Under the pieces are notes generated by a model. That model ran no database searches and was not told the origin of the DNA. It was given only the letters and a program-made list of their open reading frames with translations. From positions 930,001 through 994,000 of the forward strand of contig NZ_CP037920.1 of assembly GCF_007748195.1 (NCBI RefSeq): a DNA stretch of 64,000 nucleotides, written 5' to 3'. This document shows, piece by piece, positions 36,665 to 45,507 of the stretch (positions are counted from its first letter, which is position 1; each line of letters begins with the position of its first letter). The DNA comes from Gimesia aquarii. Lineage in GTDB: Bacteria; Planctomycetota; Planctomycetia; Planctomycetales; Planctomycetaceae. Position numbers and translations under genes: made by a program.

Positions 36665-36698
36665 AGATGAAAATTGGGCAGCGATGATGTAAGAATAG
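36665..36698 (+). repeat. Short dispersed repeat, copy 2
   Basis: AGATGAAAATTGGGCAGCGA and the next 14 bases, matching 27261-27294. The pair brackets the region of the two modules, HNH/HEPN block and azoreductase cassette. Confidence 0.7.
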
Positions 36699-36759
36699 GT
36701 GGTGAAATGCGATATCGTTTCCCAAGCTGGATATGACATCTCAATCGCGCTGGTTAAGG

Positions 36760-37962
36760 TTACCGCATAGGATCTGCATCAGGTAGATTCAGGGCGAACT
36801 GCCCATGCGTCTCATAAGCAATGTCGCTTACGATTAAGTGCTGGGCTGCCACATTGATGTCGCGTAGACACCGCTGTAAACACTGCGTTCGATACACAGC
36901 CTTGCCTCCCCCATACCGAAAGGCTTGCGTTACTACATCGACAGCCACTTCAGTAGTAAAAACGGCAACGCTCCGCATCTCGGCATGCGATCGCGGTGAC
37001 GGGATCTGATTGGCACAAAGTGTATCCCACGCTTCGGCGAAAATATCCATTACCAAGGCTCGTGCTGCTCGGAGCCTAAGATCACACTCGCCAACGGCGC
37101 GCTGGAATGTGGGCCGCATCTCAAGCGTGGAGGGAGAGAGTGCATAGTTACGTCGTTTCGAATTTGCCAACCCGATTATTGTATCGAGGGCACAGCGCCC
37201 GACCCCGAGCGCAAAGGCGGCATGTTCGTTGGCGACAAAACCCGGCAGCCCCAGACGATAAAGTGGCCCTCCGCGCTGTGGTTTGGCATGTAATGTATCC
37301 CAGGTGAATTCCTCGGGAATAAAATGCTCTGTGAGAGACACGTCACAACTCCCCGTACCTTCAAGCCCGGCCACCTGCCAATTGTCATGGATCTGAACAG
37401 CATCAACGGGAACCGCCATCATACGCAGTTCAGGTGGGGTGTCGCTAGAACGGACAACCTGGACCCCGGCAGTGACCCATTGCGCATGCCGTATACCGCT
37501 TGCAAACGCCCACTTCCCGCTCAGGCAATATCCCCCCTCTACCGGGACGGCATGACCAGTGGGCATGGCCACGTTGGCTGTCGTAGGAATGTGGCCCCCC
37601 TTGAAGATCTCTGAGATGGCCTTATCATCTAGAAACGCCGCCATAAGACTAACGGATGTGGCGCCATTCAACGTGCACCAGGCCGCTGATGGATCAATGG
37701 CACTCAGGGCTTCGATGACTTCAATCTGTGTCATCGGATCAGCCTCGGCTCCGCCAAGTACAGTTGGGAGCTTTAAAGTAAAAAGCCCTGACGCGATCAG
37801 TGCATCAACCGTGGCCTGCGGAAGCGTTCCTTTCTCTTCCGCCTCGTCTGCTCGGCTGGCAACGATTTCCCGCACACTCTCAACCGCTGCAAGCAATGCT
37901 TTCCGTTTTTCCTCACGCTCCATGGGAAACTGCTGATTCAACGTCTTCCTCCCTAAGCTCAC
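36760..37962 (-). CDS. Acyl-CoA dehydrogenase-fold flavin monooxygenase-like protein
   Basis: A 400-residue protein with the acyl-CoA dehydrogenase fold, closest in style to the FMNH2-dependent monooxygenase branch (HpaB/HsaA/DszC-like). The visible features are an N-terminal helical domain (RADEAEEKGTLPQATVDAL, FTLKLPTVLGGAEADP), a central beta domain (AFASGIRHAQWVTAGVQV, LEGTGSCDVSLTEHFIPEE) and a C-terminal helical bundle with FRYGGGKAVY. The usual acyl-CoA catalytic Glu context is not evident. Such enzymes need a partner flavin reductase, which is not adjacent. G+C content is higher than in neighbours, suggesting acquisition. Confidence 0.82.
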   Translation of the reverse strand: MSLGRKTLNQQFPMEREEKRKALLAAVESVREIVASRADEAEEKGTLPQATVDALIASGLFTLKLPTVLGGAEADPMTQIEVIEALSAIDPSAAWCTLNGATSVSLMAAFLDDKAISEIFKGGHIPTTANVAMPTGHAVPVEGGYCLSGKWAFASGIRHAQWVTAGVQVVRSSDTPPELRMMAVPVDAVQIHDNWQVAGLEGTGSCDVSLTEHFIPEEFTWDTLHAKPQRGGPLYRLGLPGFVANEHAAFALGVGRCALDTIIGLANSKRRNYALSPSTLEMRPTFQRAVGECDLRLRAARALVMDIFAEAWDTLCANQIPSPRSHAEMRSVAVFTTEVAVDVVTQAFRYGGGKAVYRTQCLQRCLRDINVAAQHLIVSDIAYETHGQFALNLPDADPMR

Positions 37963-38240
37963 TTAATGCTAAAAGTAATATAAAAAGTATCTGTGAGCGG
38001 CCTAACGAACAGCATACGAATTCCTCCTTAAACAAAGTAAAAACCCACAACAGAGCATAACACAGAAAAGCAAATTATTGCAGATCATTTTTCAATATGC
38101 TCTAGATGCTTCACTTCGGTGACACCTTTTTCTCGTTTGGTCTATTGGCACCGGAATCACTTTGGGCTGCAATCTGTTTGAGTTCGTCTAAGTGCTAGAG
38201 CGGAGCGACTTCACTAATTCCGATTTTCCATATGAGTCTT
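37963..38240. other. Intergenic with degenerate repeat
   Basis: No gene recognised. A degenerate motif GGTGACACCTTTTT lies at 38119-38132. The remainder shows nothing recognisable. Confidence 0.5.
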
Positions 38241-39248
38241 CTAAGAACCTGCACTTGCCGCAACTGAAGCACTGCTTGCGGCGGCAGCGGCGGCGGCCTG
38301 TTGAGCGTTGATGACAGCTTGCATATCCATCAATGCTTTGGCATCGCTGATCTCTTTCATCTCATTGTCGAGTTTGACGAGTTCTAAGAACGTGATGCCG
38401 GCGGCGAGATTGAATGTTAGTGATCGGTCCGGCTTGGGACGCAAATTCTTCATTTCGACACGATGGCTCAAAACACGTTCGATGATCGAATCTGGGTGAT
38501 GATCTAGGAATGTGAGAATGGCCAATTCATCGTAATCGCTACGCCATATTGAAACTCCGTTTTGGCGGAACCCGATTGCCAAATCACGAAACCGCTCCGC
38601 TGTTTCAATCGGACCAAGCCGCGCCAGATACAGCAAATTGGATGCCGTCTGTAATTCGTTACCTGAGGTCAATCCGGCTGAATTCAAACTCTGGTAGATT
38701 TGCTCGATGTGTTCACCCATCTCACCGGGAGATTCCGGTTGCCCGACTAAAATCGCGCAGGCAGGAAAATCATCAGGACCAGTGAGCCACCAGTGGTGGC
38801 GTTTCATTTCCTCGTAGATCGCCTGAAAACGGTTGATTGCGTTTGGCTCAATAGGCTCTAAGTCATTCCGAATCCGCAAGATGAGTATCGCCATCATTTC
38901 ATAGATCCCGCCTCTGCGCAACCCCGCAGACCGAAACATCGTGCGTACCCTCTTGACTTCGTCGAGGAATCCAGCTGCACCGTCACCATTTGCGTACAAC
39001 ATGGCGCTCACAATGAACCGTAGTGATGAATTGAGCTCGCCAAACCATCCAGATTGATCTTTGATGTCGTCCGCGATTTGTCGGATTTCCCTCGACAAAT
39101 CGCGGGGTTCACCCGGAGAAACGGCAGCAGTCATCGCGGCGAACCGCAATGACGACGCATTGTTGCTAAACCAGCCGCTATCTGCGTTGAGAGTTTCGTA
39201 GATGGTGACGAAGCGAGACAGCGGGTCGGCAGGCAATACGAGAGTCAT
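38241..39248 (-). CDS. DUF4003-family protein
   Basis: A 335-residue cytoplasmic all-helical protein resembling DUF4003, better known from Firmicutes. The pattern is two W-F/L repeats (ADSGWFSNNASSLRFAAMTA and DQSGWFGELNSSLRFIVSAM), then a helical array with FRSAGLRRGGIYEMMAILIL and GLTSGNELQTASNLLYLARL. It ends in an Ala/Ser-rich tail of about 25 residues (QQAAAAAAASSASVAASAGS) encoded by GCN repeats. The function of the family is unknown. The gene stands alone. Confidence 0.75.
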   Translation of the reverse strand: MTLVLPADPLSRFVTIYETLNADSGWFSNNASSLRFAAMTAAVSPGEPRDLSREIRQIADDIKDQSGWFGELNSSLRFIVSAMLYANGDGAAGFLDEVKRVRTMFRSAGLRRGGIYEMMAILILRIRNDLEPIEPNAINRFQAIYEEMKRHHWWLTGPDDFPACAILVGQPESPGEMGEHIEQIYQSLNSAGLTSGNELQTASNLLYLARLGPIETAERFRDLAIGFRQNGVSIWRSDYDELAILTFLDHHPDSIIERVLSHRVEMKNLRPKPDRSLTFNLAAGITFLELVKLDNEMKEISDAKALMDMQAVINAQQAAAAAAASSASVAASAGS

Positions 39249-39630
39249 CGTGAAATTTCCTCAATCTGGACAATCAAAAAATATGCATTCTCTTGTAGTA
39301 ACGTAAAATTGTCTGCTTCGGATCACTGAATAACTGAAAAACGATCCCATTTCGCGAACACTCTTTTTCAGTCAGATGAGACTGCATTCGATTCGCAGTG
39401 AAACGAACCAAAGCAGACAACTCAAGAAATTCATCAAAATTTGTTAGCAAAACTGATCGAATTCAGGACAGTAAACGAAAACCAACGTTACTCGGAACCA
39501 TCTTTCGGTCGGTTCGACGCATCGGTCGATTCACCGAAGCGAGTTCACATCGACCTTCAAATTATCGAACGGTCTGGAGGAGCAGCTAGCATCATTCGTC
39601 AGATTCATGCTCAACTTCCGAATGTCCACG
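39249..39630. other. Intergenic, 382 bp
   Basis: No gene, repeat motif or terminator was recognised. Short open frames on the plus strand here run into the antisense of the TlpA-like gene and are not supported. Confidence 0.45.
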
Positions 39631-41223
39631 CTATTTTTTTAAAAGTCGTGGAATCAGGGTATCAAGTTGGCCCCGTGCCTCGGTCGAATAGAGATTGCCG
39701 CTTGGGTCAATCAGGAAGATGACTGGGATTCCATCGATTCCCCATAATTCTGAAAAATCGTTCTGCGGCGAACCTGTCCGCAATGTGCGGTCGTCGCGTC
39801 CTAGATAATACTGTGGCCAAGGAATTTGCTCCTTGTCTACGAATGACTTCAGTTTTTCCAATCCTCCTGCGTTTTCAGGTGGATCATGACTGACTCCGAT
39901 GAATTCGACCCCCTGATCATGGTATTGGGCATACAGTTGCTTCAATTCAGGGATTTCACCAACGCACGGACCACACCAGGTCGCCCAGAAATTCACCACG
40001 ACAACCTTCCCTCGCAAATTCTTCATCGAGACTACTTGACCAGAGATCGCGTCAGTGAACTCAAGCTCAAACGGCTCGCCGATTCGCTCGCGCTTTCTGG
40101 TTTCTCCTTGCGCTAATCGACCACGTAAAGAATTGGGGTATTCTTGAGCGATGCGCCGCGTTACCTCAGTGCTTTGACGACTGATGAGGTAAGTATCTAC
40201 ACTAAAGCACAAGGCCCCGGCTAAAGAGAAACCGAGAATCAGTTGTCGCATTTTGGAGAAACGTTGGAAGGGCGCTGCTTCCGAACGTTGCCGGACGGCC
40301 ACAAGTAATAGAGCCGTTGTGCTGGCCGCCACAATGATGAGCCAAAAACGGTAAGTGCCAACAAAGCTTAGGATGTTTGCCTCGAGGATTCGATTCAATG
40401 GCAGAACTGCCTCTAAGGCAACGGCTTCGAATTTTCTTAGACCTGGGAAGTGCGGGTACGTGGTGTGTAGTAGAATGAACAACCCAATCCCCAGTAATCC
40501 GAAAAGAATGCCAAGTCTTAGCCACTTACGTGTGTTAGATGGTGGCCTGCATGCAGTCATTGCAACCACCGCACTGATCACGACAAATAGCGCAATGATC
40601 GCTACGCGCAGATACCACGCAGTATGAAGTTTCATGACTGCGATGTGGAGGACCTCGGCAGATCGGTTGTCTTTGGGCCACTCGCTGACGAACCTTTCAG
40701 CGAGTGCGACAGCGGCAGGTCCGTCAATCGGTCTGTTGATTTTGAAAATGGTTTGATAAAATAGCGCATCGCTTCTCAGTCTTGAATCCGTTGTTGTCTT
40801 GAGAACCTCGTCGAGTTCGGCGTTCAGTTCGCGCATCGAATCAAAGGTGCTTCTATCATTGGTCGAAGGTAAGCCTGCGAGGATTTTCAACGATAGCCAA
40901 CGTTCTGGCAAAAACTGCGCGACGTGAGGGTCATCCGGGGAAACTTTACGGAGATCACCGATCAGCGTTGCGATATTGGTATGTGTTCTGGCGAATTCTT
41001 CCACTGAGAGTGGGCGATGGGACGTTCTCAGTTCGTTCTTGATCTGATCGATTAAGACATCCGTTGGTGTCACCGAGGATTCAACCGGACTTGGTTTGTT
41101 AGGGATTCTCTCGGTGGTGGGTGGTGGATCGTCCGGGCGCTCTTGAGCGACCGATGTCGCCGCGACAATGGTAAGTAAAACGAAAGCGGTGGCATTGGCA
41201 CTACAGGGGATTCTTCTGAACAT
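39631..41223 (-). CDS. TlpA-type thioredoxin-domain membrane protein
   Basis: A 530-residue exported protein. It has a signal peptide (residues 1-26), a Pro/Thr-rich linker, a helical domain of about 150 residues, three to four membrane helices at about 200-340 (RVAIIALFVVISAVVAM, LGILFGLLGIGLFILLH, FWLIIVAASTTALLLVAV) and a C-terminal TlpA/ResA-like thioredoxin domain from about residue 385. The redox centre is WATWCGPCVGEIPEL, with GIPVIFLIDPSG as the cis-Pro loop. It probably reduces or oxidises disulfides outside the cytoplasm, for example in cytochrome maturation (inference). It is downstream of the riboswitch-DUF1559 unit on the same strand. Confidence 0.88.
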   Translation of the reverse strand: MFRRIPCSANATAFVLLTIVAATSVAQERPDDPPPTTERIPNKPSPVESSVTPTDVLIDQIKNELRTSHRPLSVEEFARTHTNIATLIGDLRKVSPDDPHVAQFLPERWLSLKILAGLPSTNDRSTFDSMRELNAELDEVLKTTTDSRLRSDALFYQTIFKINRPIDGPAAVALAERFVSEWPKDNRSAEVLHIAVMKLHTAWYLRVAIIALFVVISAVVAMTACRPPSNTRKWLRLGILFGLLGIGLFILLHTTYPHFPGLRKFEAVALEAVLPLNRILEANILSFVGTYRFWLIIVAASTTALLLVAVRQRSEAAPFQRFSKMRQLILGFSLAGALCFSVDTYLISRQSTEVTRRIAQEYPNSLRGRLAQGETRKRERIGEPFELEFTDAISGQVVSMKNLRGKVVVVNFWATWCGPCVGEIPELKQLYAQYHDQGVEFIGVSHDPPENAGGLEKLKSFVDKEQIPWPQYYLGRDDRTLRTGSPQNDFSELWGIDGIPVIFLIDPSGNLYSTEARGQLDTLIPRLLKK

Positions 41224-41557
41224 GTTCAGCTCGCTTTCAGTCGTAATATTGTCCGGAAGACTGCCGTTGATACCTCTCGCTGACCCTCCGAATTTTACAC
41301 AACACTTAACGTGGCTGGACAGAAAAAGGTGTCAGGAATGCTCTGTAGAAAACCTGCCTTTGATTGCTATATCTGTAATTAACGAGTCATGATACACCAT
41401 AGTGCATGACACAGACAACTAAATCTCCACGGATGGTATTGGTGACTGCTTATGAGATCGCAAAGCAATCACTTCAAAATTGTAGAAACAGACTAGGATC
41501 ACCTCCTTTCAAAGCGTGGACGGTATCTATTGCTGGTTCAATCATTTTTATCACAGC
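41224..41557. other. Intergenic with transposase remnant C
   Basis: Apart from the remnant at 41323-41468 and its terminal motif, nothing recognisable was seen. Confidence 0.5.
41323..41468 (+). pseudogene. Transposase gene 5' remnant, copy C
   Basis: It begins with AAAAAGGTGTCAGGAATGCT and continues with the leader shared by copies A and B. ATG 41406 gives MTQTTKSPRMVLVTAYEIAK QSL, after which homology ends at 41468. The first 17 bases are the dispersed GGTGTCAGGAA motif, showing that this motif is the outer edge of an insertion sequence. Confidence 0.8.
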
Positions 41558-42559
41558 TCAGAATTCGCCAATGACTTCCGCCCCTTTGCGGGATAGCAGA
41601 GCGGAGAAAGTCACGATATCGATGTTCTCGGATACAAAACGGACAGAGCCGTCTACCAGCAAGAATTGAGCACCGCCTGTGTGGAAGCTGTGAAACTCTT
41701 GTCCGAAATCACAACCGAGCTTTCCAGGTGGATTGGCTGTGCCACCAAAGGTGATGCACGATTGCCATTGCGTATCACCCGGAGACGCGTAGCGACCGTT
41801 TACCGGTGCACTCTGGTCAAAAACATTCTTATGGCCGATCCAGATGGAATGTAACCCATTGGGTGCTTCGCCTACTAAGATCGTGTTTGTGGTTCCATCG
41901 GTGACATCTCTCATACGGACACTGGGAGCCCCCAGCAACGGGAACATGCCCCGATAGGCATCCGCACCCGTACCTCCATAGTTATTCTGACAGTTGGTTG
42001 CTGGGAAGCAGCGAAGTCCCCGTTCTCCCCAGTTTCCGCCGTAGTCAGTGCGTGCGAACCTTTCGGGCGCTGATGTCTGGTCACCGTTAGGTTTGAGCAT
42101 CTCTGGTGAAGGAACAGATGGGCACAGATAAACCGGCAGAACCGTCTGGCCGATTGGAACGTTGTCGGGGTGAACGTACCATTCGTTTTGATTGATCTTC
42201 TGGAACAGATTGGCCTGATCCAGGCCGGGAAGAATGGCCGCTCCCCAACTGAGTGTCAATCCGGTTTGCTTCAGCGCCGGATTGCTGGCATTGGCTGCTG
42301 ACATAAAGCCCCCGTAGCCTCCCTTGGGAAAGACCCGATGCGTGTCGTGGTAGTTGTGCAGTGCGATTCCGATCTGTTTCAAATTGTTCTTGCACTGCAG
42401 GCGGCGTGCTGCTTCACGAGCCTGCTGTACCGCGGGCAACAATAATGCAATCAGTATTGCAATGATGGCAATGACGACTAGCAGTTCGATCAGCGTAAAG
42501 CCGGTGGTGAGCGCAGCATGAGCATGACGCCTGAGATGGCGCGGCTTGAGACGAAACAT
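41558..42559 (-). CDS. DUF1559 prepilin-like protein under a cobalamin riboswitch
   Basis: A 333-residue DUF1559 protein. The N-terminus has a basic leader ([18 protein letters not shown]) followed by [20 protein letters not shown], then [20 protein letters not shown]. Near the end come [20 protein letters not shown] (the H-x9-DG motif) and a normal C-terminus. The ATG at 42559 follows AAAGG; GTG 42616 is the upstream limit of the frame. A cobalamin riboswitch lies 116 bases upstream on the same strand, so expression is probably repressed by B12. That is unexpected for this family, unless this member serves cobalamin or cobalt uptake (inference). Confidence 0.9.
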   Translation of the reverse strand: MFRLKPRHLRRHAHAALTTGFTLIELLVVIAIIAILIALLLPAVQQAREAARRLQCKNNLKQIGIALHNYHDTHRVFPKGGYGGFMSAANASNPALKQTGLTLSWGAAILPGLDQANLFQKINQNEWYVHPDNVPIGQTVLPVYLCPSVPSPEMLKPNGDQTSAPERFARTDYGGNWGERGLRCFPATNCQNNYGGTGADAYRGMFPLLGAPSVRMRDVTDGTTNTILVGEAPNGLHSIWIGHKNVFDQSAPVNGRYASPGDTQWQSCITFGGTANPPGKLGCDFGQEFHSFHTGGAQFLLVDGSVRFVSENIDIVTFSALLSRKGAEVIGEF

Positions 42560-42594
42560 GAAAAAACCTTTCGGCGCAAGGCTTCGGGTCTTCG
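42560..42594 (-). promoter_or_regulatory. Possible expression platform of the riboswitch
   Basis: On the minus strand GCCTTGCGCCGAAAGGTTTTTT can form a short GCCTT/AAGGT stem followed by Ts, and the stem includes the AAAGG ribosome binding site of the DUF1559 gene. It could act as terminator or as ribosome-site sequestration. The stem is short, so this is tentative. Confidence 0.35.
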
Positions 42595-42674
42595 AGGCTG
42601 CCATGGAGACCGACACCGGATCTCAGGAACATAACACCTACTTCCAGATAAGATCGAAGCAGTGCTGGTGCGTT

Positions 42675-42852
42675 CCTGCCAGGCCGTATTCTGACTCACA
42701 AGTCAAACGATCTGACCAGCGCCTTCCCATGAAACGAATTCACAGTGACATCAATGCTGGCGATCTCCTCGCATACAGCGGCGGTCCCGTGCCGGATTCT
42801 CACCGGCTTCCTGTTCGATTGGATAATCGAACGCCCGACAGAACATCGCAGG
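42675..42852 (-). ncRNA. Cobalamin (AdoCbl-type) riboswitch
   Basis: Read on the minus strand the conserved elements appear in order: GAACAGGAAGCCGGTGAGAA then TCCGGCACGGGACCGCCGCT then GTATGCGAGG, the GCC..CACTG core (GTCACTGTGAATTCG), ATGGGAAGGCG, and the B12 box-like GAGTCAGAATACGGCCTGGC. These match the cobalamin riboswitch consensus closely. It lies directly upstream of the DUF1559 gene on the same strand. Confidence 0.92.
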
Positions 42853-42948
42853 TGTGAAGTGTATCTCCTGCTGATGGGAAATACAATCTTAAAGCGGACT
42901 TTGCACCCATGCGGAAAACTCACCGTTTTAAAAGACACCCTTTAAAAT

Positions 42949-42984
42949 AATGATCGGGTAATAGCTGTTACCCGATCATTTTTA
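42949..42984. terminator. Strong hairpin terminator upstream of the riboswitch
   Basis: A perfect 13-bp stem AATGATCGGGTAA/TTACCCGATCATT with a six-base loop, followed on the plus strand by TTTAA. No gene on either strand ends right here, so it may insulate the riboswitch transcript or remain from a lost gene. Confidence 0.7.
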
Positions 42985-43178
42985 ATGCACAGTCTTGATT
43001 CTTTTAATGTCTGGAACCTGTTATCTGCTTCGATTGCCTGTTGATATTGCGTTTTTATCACTAATCAAAGACAATCAATTACATTGATGAACGCCAATCA
43101 TATTAACCTTGCATCAGGCTCAGGTTTTACGGCACATCGGCGGCACAAAGCTCGTTGCGCGAAAGGAATCCACACGAC

Positions 43179-43592
43179 ATGTTCATTTCCAGCTTGCTTC
43201 GACTCAGTCTTATTTTCTTCCTCACGATTATTAGTGCCTGCGCAGGAACATCCACGCAATTCCTGGGACATTCAAACGAAATCGAAAATACACCAACTCC
43301 GACTGGTTTTACGATCTCTCCGTCGGACGCAATGGTCATCAGGCGTTTGAATGATGGTCCGAGGATATTCGTCGATGAGGTGTACCACGATGGAGAGAAC
43401 TATTACATTTGTAATAACACCATCGGATTTAAGTCATCCCAGCCTCTAAAAACTGGCAGAGTGATCAATGGGCAGACTGGTGAAATTTACAACCGTAAAA
43501 CAAAATCGTGGGAACCAGATCCTCGCATTGAAAAACATACACAAGTAAATCAGACTGGAGCAGCCGCTACCGGATTAAACAAAGGTTCCTGA
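43179..43592 (+). CDS. Small unknown lipoprotein
   Basis: A 137-residue protein with a signal peptide and lipobox (LTIISAC, Cys near residue 21). The mature part is hydrophilic (GFTISPSDAMVIRRLNDGPR, VYHDGENYYICNNTIGFKS). The end TGLNKGS-stop is encoded by the dispersed motif AAAGGTTCCTGACAC, as in the duplicated membrane-protein genes. Upstream ATG at 43155 is possible but gives a less typical signal peptide. Family unknown. Confidence 0.65.
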   Translation: MFISSLLRLSLIFFLTIISACAGTSTQFLGHSNEIENTPTPTGFTISPSDAMVIRRLNDGPRIFVDEVYHDGENYYICNNTIGFKSSQPLKTGRVINGQTGEIYNRKTKSWEPDPRIEKHTQVNQTGAAATGLNKGS

Positions 43593-43601
43593 CACTTTTT
43601 T
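43581..43601 (-). repeat. GGTGTCAGGAACC-family motif
   Basis: AAAGGTTCCTGACACTTTTT with one further T. It gives the stop codon of the small lipoprotein gene. Confidence 0.85.
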
Positions 43602-43642
43602 AACTCTACGATATTTTTTACTTATCTACTGAGGAAAAGGTC

Positions 43643-44734
43643 ATGTATCAAGGATGGATTGTAGGCATCAACAAATTGACTTCGCAAACTCGATCGGTCC
43701 AAATCAGGTTGCCGGTTTTTTATATTTTCGGATTCATTGCCATCATGCTCGCTCCGCTTTCAAAAAGTTGGAGCCAGCCGTGGGAGAACGATCCTCGTCC
43801 GACTCAGATCATTCCTGAAAAAAAAGAGACTTCTAATAGAACTTCACCGGGTTTTAAGGGAAGTTCTGCACCAACCCTTCCACCTAAAGTCAAATATATT
43901 AAGTATTCTCGGGTCGAGGTTCCCAGCAAAGATTATGTACCCATGAAGTCAATTGATGATCTTCCGCCAGAGAAAAGAAAGCAGTTCGATCAGGCTTACG
44001 ATAATTGGCAATCCACCCTGAAACTTGAACGTGAATTGCAGCATAGGATTCTGGAAGAGAATCAACTCCTTGGAACAGCTGTCAATAAACTCAATGGTGA
44101 ATTGTTAACGAGAGAATCTCAACTTAAACAAGAGATAAGTAAATTGCCTTCCGGCTGGAACACAATTCTCCAACCAAAGAATTCCCCAGAGAGACAGCGA
44201 TGGGTGATGGCGTTCCATCGAGCTAATCTGGGCAAAGTGTACCAGGAATTAGCAGAAAATGAGTTATTTCGACCGCTGCTTGCCTGGTGGGCCAAATTAG
44301 TATTCACTGATAAGAATCTGCAATCATTTGTTTTTAAGGAAGACCTCAAAGGTTCGATTCTTGAGAATCAAAAAAACGATTCGACTCTCACAAACGAAGA
44401 ATATCTAAACACTCTCCTGACGATGTATGAACGGCATAGCAATCGCCATGCAGAAGAATTGCATTCCGCTCAAAAAGACTTACAAGTTCCAGCCGAGTTA
44501 CCGAAGTTGCTGACAGATTTAAGCCGAATCAATGCGCAGCATCTGATTTGCTCCACATACAAGCGGCTGAGTATTCAACCACCTGAGCTGGGTTTTGCCA
44601 AACAGAACACGGAACAGGCCACTCAAAAACTAACACAGATCTGGCCTCATTGGCATCTCTATCACAAAGAAAGATCACAACGTTTATTAGAAGAACTTGA
44701 TAAAAAAAATAAGCAACTTGCAAGAGAAAAATGA
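43643..44734 (+). CDS. Unknown exported coiled-coil protein
   Basis: A 363-residue protein with an N-terminal hydrophobic segment at about residues 24-46 (LPVFYIFGFIAIMLAPLSKSW), a Pro/Thr-rich linker to about residue 100 (APTLPPKVKYIKYSR) and a helical, charge-rich remainder with coiled-coil potential (KLERELQHRILEENQLLGTA, LLEELDKKNKQLAREK). GAGGAAAAGG precedes the ATG. No family recognised. It overlaps the next small frame by four bases (ATGA). Confidence 0.65.
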   Translation: MYQGWIVGINKLTSQTRSVQIRLPVFYIFGFIAIMLAPLSKSWSQPWENDPRPTQIIPEKKETSNRTSPGFKGSSAPTLPPKVKYIKYSRVEVPSKDYVPMKSIDDLPPEKRKQFDQAYDNWQSTLKLERELQHRILEENQLLGTAVNKLNGELLTRESQLKQEISKLPSGWNTILQPKNSPERQRWVMAFHRANLGKVYQELAENELFRPLLAWWAKLVFTDKNLQSFVFKEDLKGSILENQKNDSTLTNEEYLNTLLTMYERHSNRHAEELHSAQKDLQVPAELPKLLTDLSRINAQHLICSTYKRLSIQPPELGFAKQNTEQATQKLTQIWPHWHLYHKERSQRLLEELDKKNKQLAREK

Positions 44735-44919
44735 AAAAGAATTTAAAGGGTCAGGAATCGATTATTCTATCCTGTTCCCTTTTTGTCCTTTTGACTCTGA
44801 TATGTCTTGCTGTTAATGGTATTAAAGACATCTACAAGTTCTTATCTTCTCGCAAAATAAATAAAATGTTGCATGTTTTGATGTCCCGTGGTTATTATTT
44901 AGAGCATTGTATAGGTTGA
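44731..44919 (+). CDS. Doubtful 62-residue membrane peptide
   Basis: One predicted helix (IILSCSLFVLLTLICLAVNG). It overlaps the preceding gene by ATGA, which argues for translation. Its first 20 codons, however, are made of the hairpin repeat at 44740-44793 (NLKGQESI comes from AATTTAAAGGGTCAGGAATC). It may be an accidental frame created by insertion of that repeat. Confidence 0.25.
   Translation: MKKNLKGQESIILSCSLFVLLTLICLAVNGIKDIYKFLSSRKINKMLHVLMSRGYYLEHCIG
44740..44793 (+). repeat. AAAGGGTCAGGAATCG hairpin repeat, copy 1
   Basis: TTTAAAGGGTCAGGAATCGA ... CCTGTTCCCTTTTTGTCC forms an imperfect hairpin (AAAGGG..CAGG with CCTG..CCCTTT). Related copies are at 53771 and 59482. Confidence 0.7.
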
Positions 44920-44942
44920 TAACACATTTTCCGACAAACCCA

Positions 44943-45488
44943 ATGAAATACACTCACCGAGCATATGTCGTGATCATTGCCCTGTTAACCGGTTGCGGTG
45001 TTCCTCCAAATCAAATGACCGACCAAGACGAACAGAATCCATGGGTGATTCGTATTGACTTCACCGACAATGAAAAATGGGCGGTAGTGTGTGACTTGAT
45101 TGCCGCTCCACAGATTGACATCGGCCAAAAAATTTACGCGTATGTGCAATACAAAGACGAAAAACGTTACGCTGATATGGATTGCCATGAACTCGTTCAA
45201 TCGCTTCCCAATGACTACCCTGGATTCTTTTGCTTTATGGTGGATGCAACAACATTGAACGATGACGAACATCCGATTCTCGTTGTCGGGTTCTCGCCGA
45301 ATAGTGTGGAAATGGAGGACTACCAGCGAACACCGAAGCAAACGCCTTTGTCCGAAATTAAGACGTTCCGAGCCATTCCAGCTACGATACAAAGCATTGA
45401 GAACAACCTGTCTATCGCAAATATGGACTTTGAAGACTTCGCTGATTCGGTTGACTCTGATGGAGTATTTCGAGGCTTTCCGCGATAA
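44943..45488 (+). CDS. DUF6924-family lipoprotein
   Basis: A 181-residue protein with a signal peptide and lipobox (ALLTGC, Cys near residue 18). The mature domain matches DUF6924 in layout: VIRIDFTDNEKWAVVCDLIA, KRYADMDCHELVQSLPNDY, VDATTLNDDEHPILVVGF and the highly characteristic end IPATIQSIENNLSIANMDFEDFA. DUF6924 is usually cytoplasmic and of unknown function, so the lipoprotein form is unusual. TTG-type starts upstream (44907) are rejected because the signal peptide begins at MKYTHRA. Confidence 0.75.
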   Translation: MKYTHRAYVVIIALLTGCGVPPNQMTDQDEQNPWVIRIDFTDNEKWAVVCDLIAAPQIDIGQKIYAYVQYKDEKRYADMDCHELVQSLPNDYPGFFCFMVDATTLNDDEHPILVVGFSPNSVEMEDYQRTPKQTPLSEIKTFRAIPATIQSIENNLSIANMDFEDFADSVDSDGVFRGFPR

Positions 45489-45507
45489 ATTCGGACAACA
45501 GTCGCTG

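Noticed and set aside
39398-39722. Plus-strand frames near the TlpA-like gene end
   Set aside because: No ribosome binding site or family; partly antisense to the TlpA-like gene.
42546-42945. Plus-strand frames over the riboswitch
   Set aside because: They are antisense to a clear cobalamin riboswitch and to the DUF1559 start.
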